The notes under the pieces are model-generated. The model saw only the letters and a list, made by a program, of their open reading frames with translations. It was not told where the DNA came from and ran no database searches. This document shows, in pieces, positions 7,314 to 16,811 of a stretch of DNA of 64,000 nt (position 1 is the first letter of the stretch; each line of letters opens with the position of its first letter). The stretch is taken from positions 1 to 64,000 of the forward strand of contig NZ_JBISCD010000039.1 in NCBI RefSeq assembly GCF_044386045.1, read 5' to 3'. Origin of the DNA: Thalassobellus sediminis. GTDB lineage: Bacteria; Bacteroidota; Bacteroidia; Flavobacteriales; Flavobacteriaceae. Position numbers and translations under genes: made by a program.

Positions 7314-10300
7314 CTATTTTTTTCTTAAATCGAGTGTGTATGGGAATTCAAAATTAATAGGGAGCTCTTTATAGCTGAATTTTTTAGAACTTCCTTGTTT
7401 TTTTACTGTTTTTGCTCCTGTACTATCTTGATTTATAATTTCTTTTTCGGTAATATTACCTTGTGTATGACCAAATTCCCAGAAACGATTGATTCTTCTC
7501 GATTCTGCTTCAAAACTGTTTACCGGGTAACTATCATACGAACGTCCTCCAGGATGTGCTACATAATAGGTACAACCACCAATAGAACGTTTGTTCCAGG
7601 TATCAACAATATCAAACACTAACGGTGTATCTGGCTCAATAGTTGGATGTAATGATGAATAAGGATTCCAAGCTTTATAGCGTATGCCTGCAACATATTC
7701 GCCTTTAACGCCAGTGCTATTTAATTGTACTTTAACACCATTACAGGTAAGAACAAAACGATCTTCAATAAAATGAGCAACTTTTACTTGTATGCGTTCT
7801 ACAGACGAATCTACATAACGGGCAGTACCACCACCTGTCATTTCTTCACCTAAGACATTCCAAGGTTCTATAGCTGCACGTAATTCTAAATGAATATTAT
7901 TAATTTCAACCATTCCGTGAAGTGGAAACCTAAACTCGAAGAAAGGATTGAACCAATCTTCTTTAAACGGATAACCAGCTCTGTTAAGTTGATCTACAAT
8001 ATCTTTAATATCTTCTCTTACATAATGTTCAATTAAGAATTTATCATGTAATTCTGTGCCCCAACGAACCAAATCATGTTCATATGGTTTTTTCCAGAAC
8101 CAAGCTACCAATGTTCTAACTAGAAGGTTTTGCATCAAACTCATTTGTGGATGCGGCGGCATATCAAACGCACGAAGCTCTAAAATACCTAATCTTCCTG
8201 ACGAAGAATCTGGTGAGTATAATTTATCTATACAGAATTCTGCACGGTGTGTATTTCCTGTTAAATCGGTTAATAAATGACGGAACAATCTATCGGTTAA
8301 CCAAAATGGTACCTCTCCATTTTTAGGAATTTGGCTGAAGGCAATTTCTAGTTCGTATAGATTTTCCATACGAGCCTCATCAATTCTAGGTGCTTGACTG
8401 GTAGCACCAATAAATGCTCCAGAAAATAAGTATGAAAGTCCAGGATGGTGTTGCCAAAAGGTAAGTAAACTTCTTAGTAAACTTGGTTTACGAAGCAACG
8501 GACTATCGGCAGGAGTTAATCCTCCCAATGTAACGTGGTTTCCGCCGCCAGTACCTGTATGCTTACCATCAAGCATGAATTTTTCGGTTCCTAAACGTGA
8601 TTTTTTAGCGTGTTCGTATAGTGTTAACGTATTATTTACAAGCTCTTCCCAGTTTTTTGCTGGGTGAACATTTATTTCTATAACACCCGGATCTGGTGTT
8701 ATTTTCATAGATTCTAATCTGTGGTCTTTAGGCGGATCGTAACCTTCTAAAACAACAGGGATGTTAAGTTCTTTCGCCGTAGCTTCAATAGAAGCTATTA
8801 AATCTAAAAATATTTCAGCAGAATCTACCGGTGGTAAAAATAGATAGAGCTTACCATCTCTAACTTCAGCACATAAAGCCGTTCTTATAAAATAATTATT
8901 CGTTGTGTCTTTTGCTCCATTTGTTTCAATATCTTGATAGCGTTCTTTAGCTATTTTTTTAAAACTAGGTAGTCTTCCTTTGGTTGAAAAATTATCGGGA
9001 TCGTATTTAGGAAATTCACCGTGTTCAGGTTTTCTAATTAAAGAATCTAATGGTAGACGTAAACCAATAGGGGAGTTACCTGGGATTAGGAATAAGTGGT
9101 TTCTTCTAAAACTCCAATCGGAGGTATACCAAGTTCCCATGGAATTATTTAGTGGTAAAACATAACCAACCGTTTTAGATTTACCATCCTTTAAAATTTC
9201 TTTTAACTTGTTTTTTACTAATAAAGCACCGTCATCTTTTGTAGGATCGATATCTACTGGTAATTTGCCTTCTTCCCACATAAAATAAAAGGCATCTTCG
9301 TAGGTAGGAACCAAATGCTTATTGGTTATTCCTAGATACTTTGTAAGCGTTTCTAAGAATTTTTTATCGGCATCTTTTGGGATTTCAGTATTTTCAGAAA
9401 ATAAAGCAAATAGGTTTTTATTGTGCCATATGTTTCTACCGTCTTTTCGCCAGCATAACTCAATAGACCAACGTGGTAAATGCTCTCCAGGATACCATTT
9501 ACCTTGTGCTTGATGTAAAATACCGCCTTTGGCAAATTCATCATATAGTTTGGTAGATAAATCTTTGGCTAAGGCTCTTTTGTGAGGACCATCGGCATCC
9601 GTATTCCATTCAGGAGCTTCCATATCATCAATAGAAACAAAAGTAGGTTCACCACCCATGGTAAGGCGTACGTCGCCTTTTTCTAGTTGTTTTTCAACTT
9701 TAAAACCTAGTTTATGAATAGCGTTCCATTGTTGTTCTGTATAGGGCTTGGTAACTCTAGGTGATTCAAAAATTCGTTTTACAGAATTTTCAAATTCAAA
9801 TTCTGTTTCACAAATATCTGTGGCTCCAGAAACAGGAGCAGCACTTTCAAATGAAGGTGTACAGGCTAAAGGAATATGACCTTCGCCAGCTAATAAACCA
9901 GATGTGGCATCGAAACCTATCCAACCAGCTCCAGGTAAATATACTTCAGCCCAAGCATGTAAGTCGGTAAAATCTTCTTCAGGACCAGAAGGACCATCTA
10001 ACGATTTTTCATCAGACTTTAATTGTACTAAATATCCAGAAACAAAGCGTGCTCCAAAACCTAAATGACGCAGTGTTTGTACAAATAACCAAGCGTAATC
10101 TCTACAAGAGCCGTTTTTCTGATTTAAGGTTTCTTCGCAAGTTTGCACACCAGGATCCATCCTGATGTTATAGTTTAAATATTCATATATTTTTCTATTA
10201 ATATCTATTAAAAAATAGATGGTTTTTCTAGGCGTATAATCTATAGTTTTAATAAAATCTTCTAATAACTTACCCTTGTCTGTAATTTCTAAATAGGGTA

Positions 10301-10643
10301 GTAGCTCTTTCTTTGTGGTTTCGTTGTAAGTAAACGGATATTCTTCAGCATACTCTTCAACAAAAAAATCAAATGGATTTATGGTTTTTAAATCGGCTAT
10401 AATTTCAACATCAATAGATAGTTCTGTTGTTTTTTCCGGAAAAATTAATCGTGCTAAATAATTTCCAAAAGGATCTTGTTGCCAATTAAAGAATTGATTT
10501 TCTGGAGTTATTTTAATTGAATAAGCTTCAATTGGTGTTCTACTATGTGGCGCAGGACGTAATCTAAAAATATGTGGTGATAGAGATACAGGTCTATCGT
10601 ATTTGTATGTTGTTTTGTGAGAAATTACAATTTTTAACGCCAT
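7314..10643 (-). CDS. Transglutaminase-DUF2126 fusion protein
   Basis: This is the first gene of the operon: 1109 residues, no signal peptide. Residues 1 to about 300 form a bacterial transglutaminase with N-terminal beta domain and triad Cys180 (QKNGSCRDYAW), His229 (DLHAWAEVYLP) and Asp245 (WIGFDATSG). Residues from about 310 to 1100 are the large DUF2126 region, with recognisable stretches LTMGGEPTFVSIDD, WYPGEHLPRWSIELCWRKDG, HTGTGGGNHVTLGGLTPADS and HPGGRSYDSYPVN. DUF2126 has no proven activity. The fixed association with an ATP-grasp/alpha-E protein implies one pathway. In some bacteria this cluster also has a proteasome-like peptidase (Anbu); none is present here. Confidence 0.9.
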   Translation of the reverse strand: MALKIVISHKTTYKYDRPVSLSPHIFRLRPAPHSRTPIEAYSIKITPENQFFNWQQDPFGNYLARLIFPEKTTELSIDVEIIADLKTINPFDFFVEEYAEEYPFTYNETTKKELLPYLEITDKGKLLEDFIKTIDYTPRKTIYFLIDINRKIYEYLNYNIRMDPGVQTCEETLNQKNGSCRDYAWLFVQTLRHLGFGARFVSGYLVQLKSDEKSLDGPSGPEEDFTDLHAWAEVYLPGAGWIGFDATSGLLAGEGHIPLACTPSFESAAPVSGATDICETEFEFENSVKRIFESPRVTKPYTEQQWNAIHKLGFKVEKQLEKGDVRLTMGGEPTFVSIDDMEAPEWNTDADGPHKRALAKDLSTKLYDEFAKGGILHQAQGKWYPGEHLPRWSIELCWRKDGRNIWHNKNLFALFSENTEIPKDADKKFLETLTKYLGITNKHLVPTYEDAFYFMWEEGKLPVDIDPTKDDGALLVKNKLKEILKDGKSKTVGYVLPLNNSMGTWYTSDWSFRRNHLFLIPGNSPIGLRLPLDSLIRKPEHGEFPKYDPDNFSTKGRLPSFKKIAKERYQDIETNGAKDTTNNYFIRTALCAEVRDGKLYLFLPPVDSAEIFLDLIASIEATAKELNIPVVLEGYDPPKDHRLESMKITPDPGVIEINVHPAKNWEELVNNTLTLYEHAKKSRLGTEKFMLDGKHTGTGGGNHVTLGGLTPADSPLLRKPSLLRSLLTFWQHHPGLSYLFSGAFIGATSQAPRIDEARMENLYELEIAFSQIPKNGEVPFWLTDRLFRHLLTDLTGNTHRAEFCIDKLYSPDSSSGRLGILELRAFDMPPHPQMSLMQNLLVRTLVAWFWKKPYEHDLVRWGTELHDKFLIEHYVREDIKDIVDQLNRAGYPFKEDWFNPFFEFRFPLHGMVEINNIHLELRAAIEPWNVLGEEMTGGGTARYVDSSVERIQVKVAHFIEDRFVLTCNGVKVQLNSTGVKGEYVAGIRYKAWNPYSSLHPTIEPDTPLVFDIVDTWNKRSIGGCTYYVAHPGGRSYDSYPVNSFEAESRRINRFWEFGHTQGNITEKEIINQDSTGAKTVKKQGSSKKFSYKELPINFEFPYTLDLRKK

Positions 10644-10692
10644 AAATTGTGTTTTTTAGAATGAATTAAGCAAAATATATTAACATAAAAAT

Positions 10693-10710
10693 AAGCTATT
10701 TTTATAGCTT
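10693..10710 (-). terminator. Hairpin between guaC and the transglutaminase operon
   Basis: Perfect 7-bp arms AAGCTAT (10693-10699) and ATAGCTT (10704-10710) surround a TTTT loop. Read on the minus strand, the hairpin is followed by an ATTTTTAT stretch. It could be a secondary terminator for guaC, or part of the leader region of the operon starting at 10643. Confidence 0.35.
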
Positions 10711-10727
10711 TAAGACTTTTGTTATTA

Positions 10728-10746
10728 AAAGAGAATCCCTCTCTTT
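10728..10746 (-). terminator. Probable terminator of guaC
   Basis: The arms AAAGAGA (10728-10734) and TCTCTTT (10740-10746) form a 7-bp stem with a 5-base loop. On the minus strand, the direction of guaC, the stem is followed by TTTTAATAA. It lies about 120 bases past the guaC stop. Confidence 0.45.
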
Positions 10747-10866
10747 AAATATTTATAAGATTTTAAATATTGTTTCTTAAAAATGATAATTTGATGATTT
10801 TTGGCTTATGTATTTTTATATTAACAATAGCGTTTCTGTAATAATAAAGTATGTTTAAAACTAAAA

Positions 10867-11907
10867 CTATGTATTGTAGACTCTATTTTCTTGTTCGTTA
10901 ACTCTAATAAAAGTGGTGCGTTTAGTTAGTTCTTTTAAACGTGCAGCTCCTACATAAGTACAGGTGCTTCTTAAACCACCTAAAATATCTTGGAGCGTGT
11001 TTTCTACAGAACCTTTATATGGCACTTCAACTGTTTTACCTTCACTAGCTCTATAATCGGCTACGCCACCAACATGTTTTTCCATAGCTGTTGAGGAGCT
11101 CATACCATAAAACTTTCGGAAAGACTTTCCATCGCGTTCTACAATGTCTCCACCACTTTCATTATGTCCAGCAAGCATGCCGCCAAGCATCACAAAATCG
11201 GCACCAGCACCAAATGCTTTTGCTATATCACCTGGAGAGGAACAGCCTCCATCGCTAATTATTTGTCCGCCTAAACCATGAGCAGCATCGGCACATTCAA
11301 TAATAGCAGAAAGTTGCGGATAACCTACTCCTGTTTTTACACGCGTAGTACAAACAGAACCAGGACCAATACCAACTTTAACAATATCGGCACCAGAAAG
11401 AAGAAGTTCTTCAACCATTTCGCCAGTAACAACATTACCTGCAATTATAACTTTTTCTGGATAAAGTTCGCGTGTTTGTTTCACAAAGTTTGAAAAATGT
11501 TCAGAATAACCATTAGCAACATCTATACATATAAATTTTATTTGAGGATTTGCAGCAATTATAGCGGCTAATTTTATAGAATCTTGCTCACTTATACCAG
11601 TACTTACTGCAATATAATTTAAGGCATTCTCTGAGGTGTTAGAAATAAAATCTATCCATTCATTCTCTGAATAATGTTTGTGTATAGCAGTGAATAGGTT
11701 TTTGTTAGATAAAGCTTTAGCCATTTCAAAAGTTCCTACAGTATCCATATTTGCTGCTATTATGGGAATGCCTGTCCAAGTTAAAGGGCTATGTAGAAAT
11801 TTAAAGCTACGTCCTAAACTAACCTCCGATCTGCTTTTTAATGTAGAGCGTTTTGGTCTAATCATGACATCTTTAAATCCTAGTTTTATATCGTATTCTA
11901 TTCGCAT
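10867..11907 (-). CDS. guaC: GMP reductase
   Basis: The 346-residue protein matches the short, CBS-less GMP reductase family throughout (start MRIEYDIKLGFKDVMIRPKR). It converts GMP to IMP and ammonia with NADPH in purine salvage. The catalytic loop GIGPGSVCTTRVKTGVGYPQ carries the active-site Cys186, and the following segments IISDGGCSSPGD and FVMLGGMLAGH form the phosphate site of the TIM barrel. Length and Cys numbering agree with the E. coli enzyme. It is monocistronic, divergent from the hybrid kinase-like gene, with a probable terminator downstream. guaA lies elsewhere in the same window, so both the GMP-forming and the GMP-to-IMP steps are represented. Confidence 0.95.
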   Translation of the reverse strand: MRIEYDIKLGFKDVMIRPKRSTLKSRSEVSLGRSFKFLHSPLTWTGIPIIAANMDTVGTFEMAKALSNKNLFTAIHKHYSENEWIDFISNTSENALNYIAVSTGISEQDSIKLAAIIAANPQIKFICIDVANGYSEHFSNFVKQTRELYPEKVIIAGNVVTGEMVEELLLSGADIVKVGIGPGSVCTTRVKTGVGYPQLSAIIECADAAHGLGGQIISDGGCSSPGDIAKAFGAGADFVMLGGMLAGHNESGGDIVERDGKSFRKFYGMSSSTAMEKHVGGVADYRASEGKTVEVPYKGSVENTLQDILGGLRSTCTYVGAARLKELTKRTTFIRVNEQENRVYNT

Positions 11908-12005
11908 ATGTAATTTAGATTATCTTTACTTAAAAAGTGTTCTTTTTAGAATTTGAAAATTAGTAAAAATACAAATACTATAACAATTAATTAAACATAA
12001 TAGTT

Positions 12006-12036
12006 TTGTTAGTTATTATAATAATAGATAAGTTTG
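12006..12036 (+). promoter_or_regulatory. Bacteroidota-type promoter for the hybrid kinase-like gene
   Basis: A TTTTG -33 box (12004-12008) and a perfect TAnnTTTG -7 box (TAAGTTTG, 12029-12036) are 20 bases apart, the spacing expected for the primary Bacteroidota sigma factor. The -7 box overlaps a possible TTG start at 12034, so translation should begin at the ATG at 12058. Confidence 0.6.
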
Positions 12037-12057
12037 TTTAAAAACATTCCAAAATTA

Positions 12058-13479
12058 ATGAGGTTACTTCCTAAATCAATTAAATCAATCAAGAAAAGAA
12101 AAGTTTTATCTTTCTTTATTTTTGTTTCAATAGCTATTATCCTTTTTTTAGGATACAGTTTTATTGAAAAGAAGATTGATTTAAAAAATATAATCTTGTT
12201 TTTGTTTGTGCTTGCTATACTTCAAGTTTTTGCTTTGCAGTATTTTTATAAAAATCAGTTAAAAAACGGCTTGATTATTTTAAACCTTAAAGCGCGAATT
12301 GACGAACTTATACAGGAAGTTAAAAAAGCAAAAGAAATAGCCAATCATAAATCTATTTATTTGGCTAATATGAGTTATGAAATACGAACGCCACTTAATA
12401 CGGTTTTAGGAATGTTGAATATGTTGAAGCAAACCGAATTAGATGACGATCAAAAAGCACAAGCTGAAATTGCCGAATATTCTTCAAGACATTTGTTGCA
12501 ACTTGTCAACCTAGTTACCGATAATGCTAATGTTGATTCAGGTAATGTTAAGTTTAATATGTTAGCCATAGATTTAAAATCTGATTTATCACATCTTTTT
12601 AAAGTTTTTGAATACCAAGCTTGGGAAAAGGGATTAGAATTTGAATTTAAATTTTTATTTGAAGAAAAAAATAGAAAATTTTCGCTTTTAGGAGATACCG
12701 TAAGAATTCAACAGGTTATTATTAATTTAATTAATAATGCTATTAAGTTTACAAATTCAGGAAAAATATCAATTATTGTAGATCAAACAGTTGGTATAGA
12801 TGATGATCAAATTGTTACTTTTTATATTAAAGATACGGGAGTTGGTATGCACGCCAATGAAGTGAAACACTTTTTAAATAACTCTACAACGTTTAATCCT
12901 AAAGTTATTAAAGATTACAAAGGAGGTGGTTTAGGTTTGTCTATTTCTCGTCAATTGGTAAGTTTAATGGGAGGAGAATTAAAGCTTGAAAGTAAAGAAA
13001 ATGAAGGGTCTACATTTTATTTTAGTTTACAATTAAAAAAGACACTTAATATTAAAGCAGAAGATGAAGAAGCAGCTCCTATATTACAAGAAAAGTTTAG
13101 TGTTTTAGTTGCAGAAGATAACAGAATGAATCAAAAGGTTATTAAGTTTTTATTAGAAAAACAGGGGGCTGATTGTACGTTTGTTAAAAATGGTATTGAA
13201 GCTGTAGAATTGTATAAAATACTAGATTTCGATATGGTATTTATGGATATTTACATGCCGGATATGGATGGATATCAAGCAACAAAAGCAATTAGACAAA
13301 CTGATAAATATAAAGCCAATAAAACTCCTATTATAGCGGTATCAGCCAGTGCTTTTGAAGAAGATATTGTTAATGCCAAACGTTCTGGTATAGATGAGTT
13401 TTTAGCAAAACCCATAGAGCTTGCTAAGCTTAAAGGTTTATTGATTAAATATGCTGATAAAAAAGATGCTTCTGCTTAA
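12058..13479 (+). CDS. Hybrid sensor kinase-like protein lacking the phosphoacceptor His
   Basis: The protein has about 473 residues from the ATG at 12058 (a TTG at 12034 would add 8). It has two membrane helices (about 16-36 and 45-62), a coiled coil, then a HisKA-like H-box reading MSYEIRTPLNTVLGM. The usual motif is SHEIRTPLN; here the codon at 12376-12378 is TAT, so Tyr replaces the phosphorylated His. The HATPase domain looks intact: N-box INLINNAIKFT, DTGVGM and GGGLGLSISRQL. The C-terminal receiver domain is also intact: acidic pair in VAEDNRMN, phospho-Asp in VFMDIYMPDMDG, Lys in AKPIE. No periplasmic sensor domain is present. It may act as a phosphatase, a scaffold or a partner of another kinase rather than an autokinase. 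Confidence 0.85.
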   Translation: MRLLPKSIKSIKKRKVLSFFIFVSIAIILFLGYSFIEKKIDLKNIILFLFVLAILQVFALQYFYKNQLKNGLIILNLKARIDELIQEVKKAKEIANHKSIYLANMSYEIRTPLNTVLGMLNMLKQTELDDDQKAQAEIAEYSSRHLLQLVNLVTDNANVDSGNVKFNMLAIDLKSDLSHLFKVFEYQAWEKGLEFEFKFLFEEKNRKFSLLGDTVRIQQVIINLINNAIKFTNSGKISIIVDQTVGIDDDQIVTFYIKDTGVGMHANEVKHFLNNSTTFNPKVIKDYKGGGLGLSISRQLVSLMGGELKLESKENEGSTFYFSLQLKKTLNIKAEDEEAAPILQEKFSVLVAEDNRMNQKVIKFLLEKQGADCTFVKNGIEAVELYKILDFDMVFMDIYMPDMDGYQATKAIRQTDKYKANKTPIIAVSASAFEEDIVNAKRSGIDEFLAKPIELAKLKGLLIKYADKKDASA

Positions 13480-13481
13480 AA

Positions 13482-13862
13482 TTACTTAACAGCAATCACA
13501 CTTATTTCTACATTTACATCTTTTGGCAACCTAGCAACTTGTACTGTTTCACGTGCAGGCGCTGTAGCATCGTCAAAATAACTTCCATAAACATCATTTA
13601 TTTTTGTGAAGTCATCCATATTACTAATAAAAATAGATGATTTAATAACGTTATCAAAAGTCATATCTGCAGCTGCTAAAACAGCTTTTAAGTTATTCAT
13701 AACCTGCATGGTTTCAGATTTTATATCATCTAAAACTAATACGCCTGTTTCTGGATTAAAAGCAATTTGTCCAGATGTATATAAGGTGTTTCCACTAAGT
13801 ACAGCTTGGTTATATGGTCCAATAGGAGCAGGAGCATTGGGGGTTGTAATAATTTTTTTCAT
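13482..13862 (-). CDS. ridA: RidA family reactive intermediate/imine deaminase
   Basis: The 126-residue protein matches the RidA/YjgF/UK114 family over its whole length: NAPAPIGPYNQAVLSGNTLYTSGQI at the start and ATAPARETVQVARLPKDVNVEISVIA at the end, with the substrate-binding Arg in PARETV. These trimeric cytoplasmic enzymes hydrolyse reactive enamine/imine intermediates released by PLP enzymes, protecting other PLP enzymes from damage. It starts 20 bases downstream of the lptD stop on the same strand, so the two are likely co-transcribed although functionally unrelated. Its 3' end is convergent with the kinase-like gene, with only two bases between stops. Confidence 0.93.
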   Translation of the reverse strand: MKKIITTPNAPAPIGPYNQAVLSGNTLYTSGQIAFNPETGVLVLDDIKSETMQVMNNLKAVLAAADMTFDNVIKSSIFISNMDDFTKINDVYGSYFDDATAPARETVQVARLPKDVNVEISVIAVK

Positions 13863-13882
13863 GTTATATACTTTATTAACTC

Positions 13883-16585
13883 TTAAAGTTGAATGTCTGG
13901 TTGATTACGTTTTTCGTATTTTAAATCTTGTAAAATACTAGATTTTATACCAATAAAGAAATTCCAAGAAGCTCTAGTACTAAAAGGAATCCAACTAAAA
14001 TTCATTCGCCAACTCATCAAATCGCGTTCAAAACGTAATTGTGTATAGGTAAACCCTGCGTTTTTTAAATCGTATCCAGAAGAAGCCCCTATTTTCCATT
14101 TTTCACCTAAACTAATATCACCAGAAAACATAAGAGAGTGTGATGATATTTCATTTTGTCTTCTTGAGTTAGAGTAATTTACTGAGTATGCAACACGTAA
14201 ACTCCAAGGCACTTGGAAATTATAAAACTCACTAGGAACTTTATCATTATCGTCTTCTTCCTCTTCCTCAGGCCTTAAACGGTTAATTTGGTCGTTGGTA
14301 AAGTCTAAATCTTTGGGGAGGAAGTCTTCTGGTTGATTAAGGTTTTCATTATTGTTATCCTTTTTATCACCTTTTTTACTAGAAAAAGAATAGCTAGTTG
14401 TAAGATTAGCGCTTGTTAATCTAAATAAGCTACCGCCATTATCAATATTAAACTTGTCTATTTTATTATTGTTGTTATCTAATGCATACGGATCTAAAGT
14501 TGCACCAAAATTAATGCTCATTTTGTTATTTAGAATTTGAGTGCTACCACTCATTCTAACAGGACTCCATTGAAGCGAGTCGCCTGCAACGTTATAAGAT
14601 GTAGAGAAGTTTAAATTGTTTAAAAGAATAATCTTTTTTGCTTCAGTAGCGGTGCTATCTTTATCTCGTACTTTAGCCTCTATATTGTTTGAAACAGACA
14701 TGCCTATTGAACTTGAGAAATTTTTTCCAGGCACACCAAAAATACCTTGTTCAAAACGTGAATAGTCTACGTCACTTGTAGTTAATCCATCGGCACTAAC
14801 AACTTCATAAGTATCATAATACTTTTCAAAAGCGGGGTTTATGTTGTAACTTAACGAAGGACGAATAATATGCCTTATAGCCTTAATCTTGCGGTCTTCT
14901 CCATTTTTTTCGAAGTTAAACATACCATATACTGTGGTTCCTACACTTGTACTAAAATTGTAAGTTCTATAAGAATCAAAACCATTTATAGTTTCTGTTA
15001 CTGCTTTTCTTTCTATAGGGTCAAATGTCTTTTCAATTGTTTTAAAAGTCCAAACTTCATTAAAATTAGTACTTGCACTTAGACTAAAATATTTAAAGAC
15101 TTTAAAATTTGTTGTTAAAGGAATGGTGTGTTGAAAACCAGCTTTGGCATCATCAAACATTTCTTTTTTAAAGAAAAGAGAATCTGTTGTTTGTATTCTG
15201 TTTTCGCCTCGTAGGTTATATTGTAAATTTATATTTTGTATGATACCTTTTTTTGCTCCAGTTTTTGATGCGAATGGATACATTCTACCAACACTTCCTT
15301 GAAATGTAGGTAGCGTCATGTTTATCTGTTGGGTGTTGGTGTTTTGTGAGTGTGTTGCTGTAACACTAAAATTAACCTGTGGCTCGCCTTGAAAAGTTTT
15401 TGAATAGGAAACCGAAGAGGCTAAGGTGTTGGTTAAAAAAGAAGCCCCCGAATTTATTTGATTAATGGAATTTCTATAATATTTGCTACTACCTAAGTTA
15501 ACAGAAGCAGAGAAACGTGAATTCGGATTCGCTTTAGAGTCTTGACTGTGTGACCAGCGTAAGTTATATATAGTATTTTTAGCATAATCAGGAAAACCTT
15601 TTTCGCTTGTTATTAAGCTTTCGTATCTAAAACCTAAATTTCCACTAAATTTATAACGTTTTCTATAGGTGCTTTCTGTTCGAATACCATAACTTCCATT
15701 AGTATAATAGTCTCCAAGAACAGCTAAGTCTACGTGGTCATTTATAGCAAAGTAGTACCCACCGTTTTGTAAAAAGAAACCACGTGCGTTATTCTGACTA
15801 AAAGTAGGCATTAAAATACCAGACGTATGTTTTTCAGACTGAGGGAAAAAGCTAAAAGGGAGCCAAATAGGTGTTGGTATATCATATATATATAAACCAG
15901 CTGGACCTGTTATAATTTTTTTACCAGGAACAATTTTAGCTTTTAGAAGTCTTATGTAATATTCGGGATCTTCTTGGTCTTCTGCAGTGGTGTATTTTGC
16001 ATTTCTTAAAAAGTATATCGAGTCATTTTCTTTTTTTGTAATCGATGCAATAACATGCCCTTCGCCTTGTTCTGTTTTAGAATTGTATATAAGAGCTTTT
16101 TTAGTTTCAGTGTTAAAAATAATCGAGTCTGGTTCTACAACGTTTGTACCTTGAGTAAACACAGGCTTTTGTGTGTAGCCGTCTGTAGAATCAATAATTC
16201 CTTTGGCATAAACAGTATTGTTCGTATAATCAAAAATAATACTTCCTGCAGTAATATTCATATCACCATTAGTAATACTTGCTTCGTTGAATAAAAACAA
16301 TTTCTGCTTTTTTTTGTTGAATTTTGTTGAATCCTTGGCGTGGTAAACAATAATATGTTCTAAAAAATCTTTTTTAGGCTTTATAGAGTCTGTAAGAGTA
16401 GAATCCTGAATTTTTTCAGAAGCAAGAGGGTTGATTAGGCTATCAGAAGGTTTTAGAATAACAGTATCCTCAACACTAGGTTTGATAGGTTCCTTTGTTT
16501 CTGGAATATCTTGGGCGAAGCTTAACGTGTTAATAAACACTGTAAAACTTAATGCAAAAAGTATTTTAAAGTTGTTTGTATGCAA
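13883..16585 (-). CDS. lptD: LptD-like outer-membrane LPS assembly protein
   Basis: This is a Bacteroidota-type LptD of about 900 residues. An N-terminal OstA/LptA-like beta-jellyroll (LFNEASITNGDMNITAGSI and GHVIASITKKENDSIY regions) is followed by a long C-terminal beta-barrel with repeating aromatic/polar strands and a plug-like acidic insert (RPEEEEEDDNDK). It should insert lipopolysaccharide into the outer leaflet. The frame is open to a TTG at 16636, but the sequence there overlaps a TAATTTTG -7-like box. The TTG at 16585 gives a compact signal peptide (MHTNNFKILFALSFTVFINT...LSFAQ), so I chose 16585. ridA follows in the same direction. Divergent from the amidase gene. Confidence 0.82.
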   Translation of the reverse strand: MHTNNFKILFALSFTVFINTLSFAQDIPETKEPIKPSVEDTVILKPSDSLINPLASEKIQDSTLTDSIKPKKDFLEHIIVYHAKDSTKFNKKKQKLFLFNEASITNGDMNITAGSIIFDYTNNTVYAKGIIDSTDGYTQKPVFTQGTNVVEPDSIIFNTETKKALIYNSKTEQGEGHVIASITKKENDSIYFLRNAKYTTAEDQEDPEYYIRLLKAKIVPGKKIITGPAGLYIYDIPTPIWLPFSFFPQSEKHTSGILMPTFSQNNARGFFLQNGGYYFAINDHVDLAVLGDYYTNGSYGIRTESTYRKRYKFSGNLGFRYESLITSEKGFPDYAKNTIYNLRWSHSQDSKANPNSRFSASVNLGSSKYYRNSINQINSGASFLTNTLASSVSYSKTFQGEPQVNFSVTATHSQNTNTQQINMTLPTFQGSVGRMYPFASKTGAKKGIIQNINLQYNLRGENRIQTTDSLFFKKEMFDDAKAGFQHTIPLTTNFKVFKYFSLSASTNFNEVWTFKTIEKTFDPIERKAVTETINGFDSYRTYNFSTSVGTTVYGMFNFEKNGEDRKIKAIRHIIRPSLSYNINPAFEKYYDTYEVVSADGLTTSDVDYSRFEQGIFGVPGKNFSSSIGMSVSNNIEAKVRDKDSTATEAKKIILLNNLNFSTSYNVAGDSLQWSPVRMSGSTQILNNKMSINFGATLDPYALDNNNNKIDKFNIDNGGSLFRLTSANLTTSYSFSSKKGDKKDNNNENLNQPEDFLPKDLDFTNDQINRLRPEEEEEDDNDKVPSEFYNFQVPWSLRVAYSVNYSNSRRQNEISSHSLMFSGDISLGEKWKIGASSGYDLKNAGFTYTQLRFERDLMSWRMNFSWIPFSTRASWNFFIGIKSSILQDLKYEKRNQPDIQL

Positions 16586-16811
16586 CGCTTTTAAATGTAT
16601 TTTTGTAAAAGTATGGCTCGGTTTTTGAAAAGCCAAAATTACATATATTTTTCTGTGATTGATTTATTATTCAGTTAAAAATTTAAAATTAAAATAAACC
16701 GAATTTTTTAGTCGTTAAATCGCTAATACATCATCTCTAATTATACTTTGTAAAAAGTAAAAATATACTTGATGTTACATAGGTTCGATTAAGCACAATA
16801 TTTATACCAAG

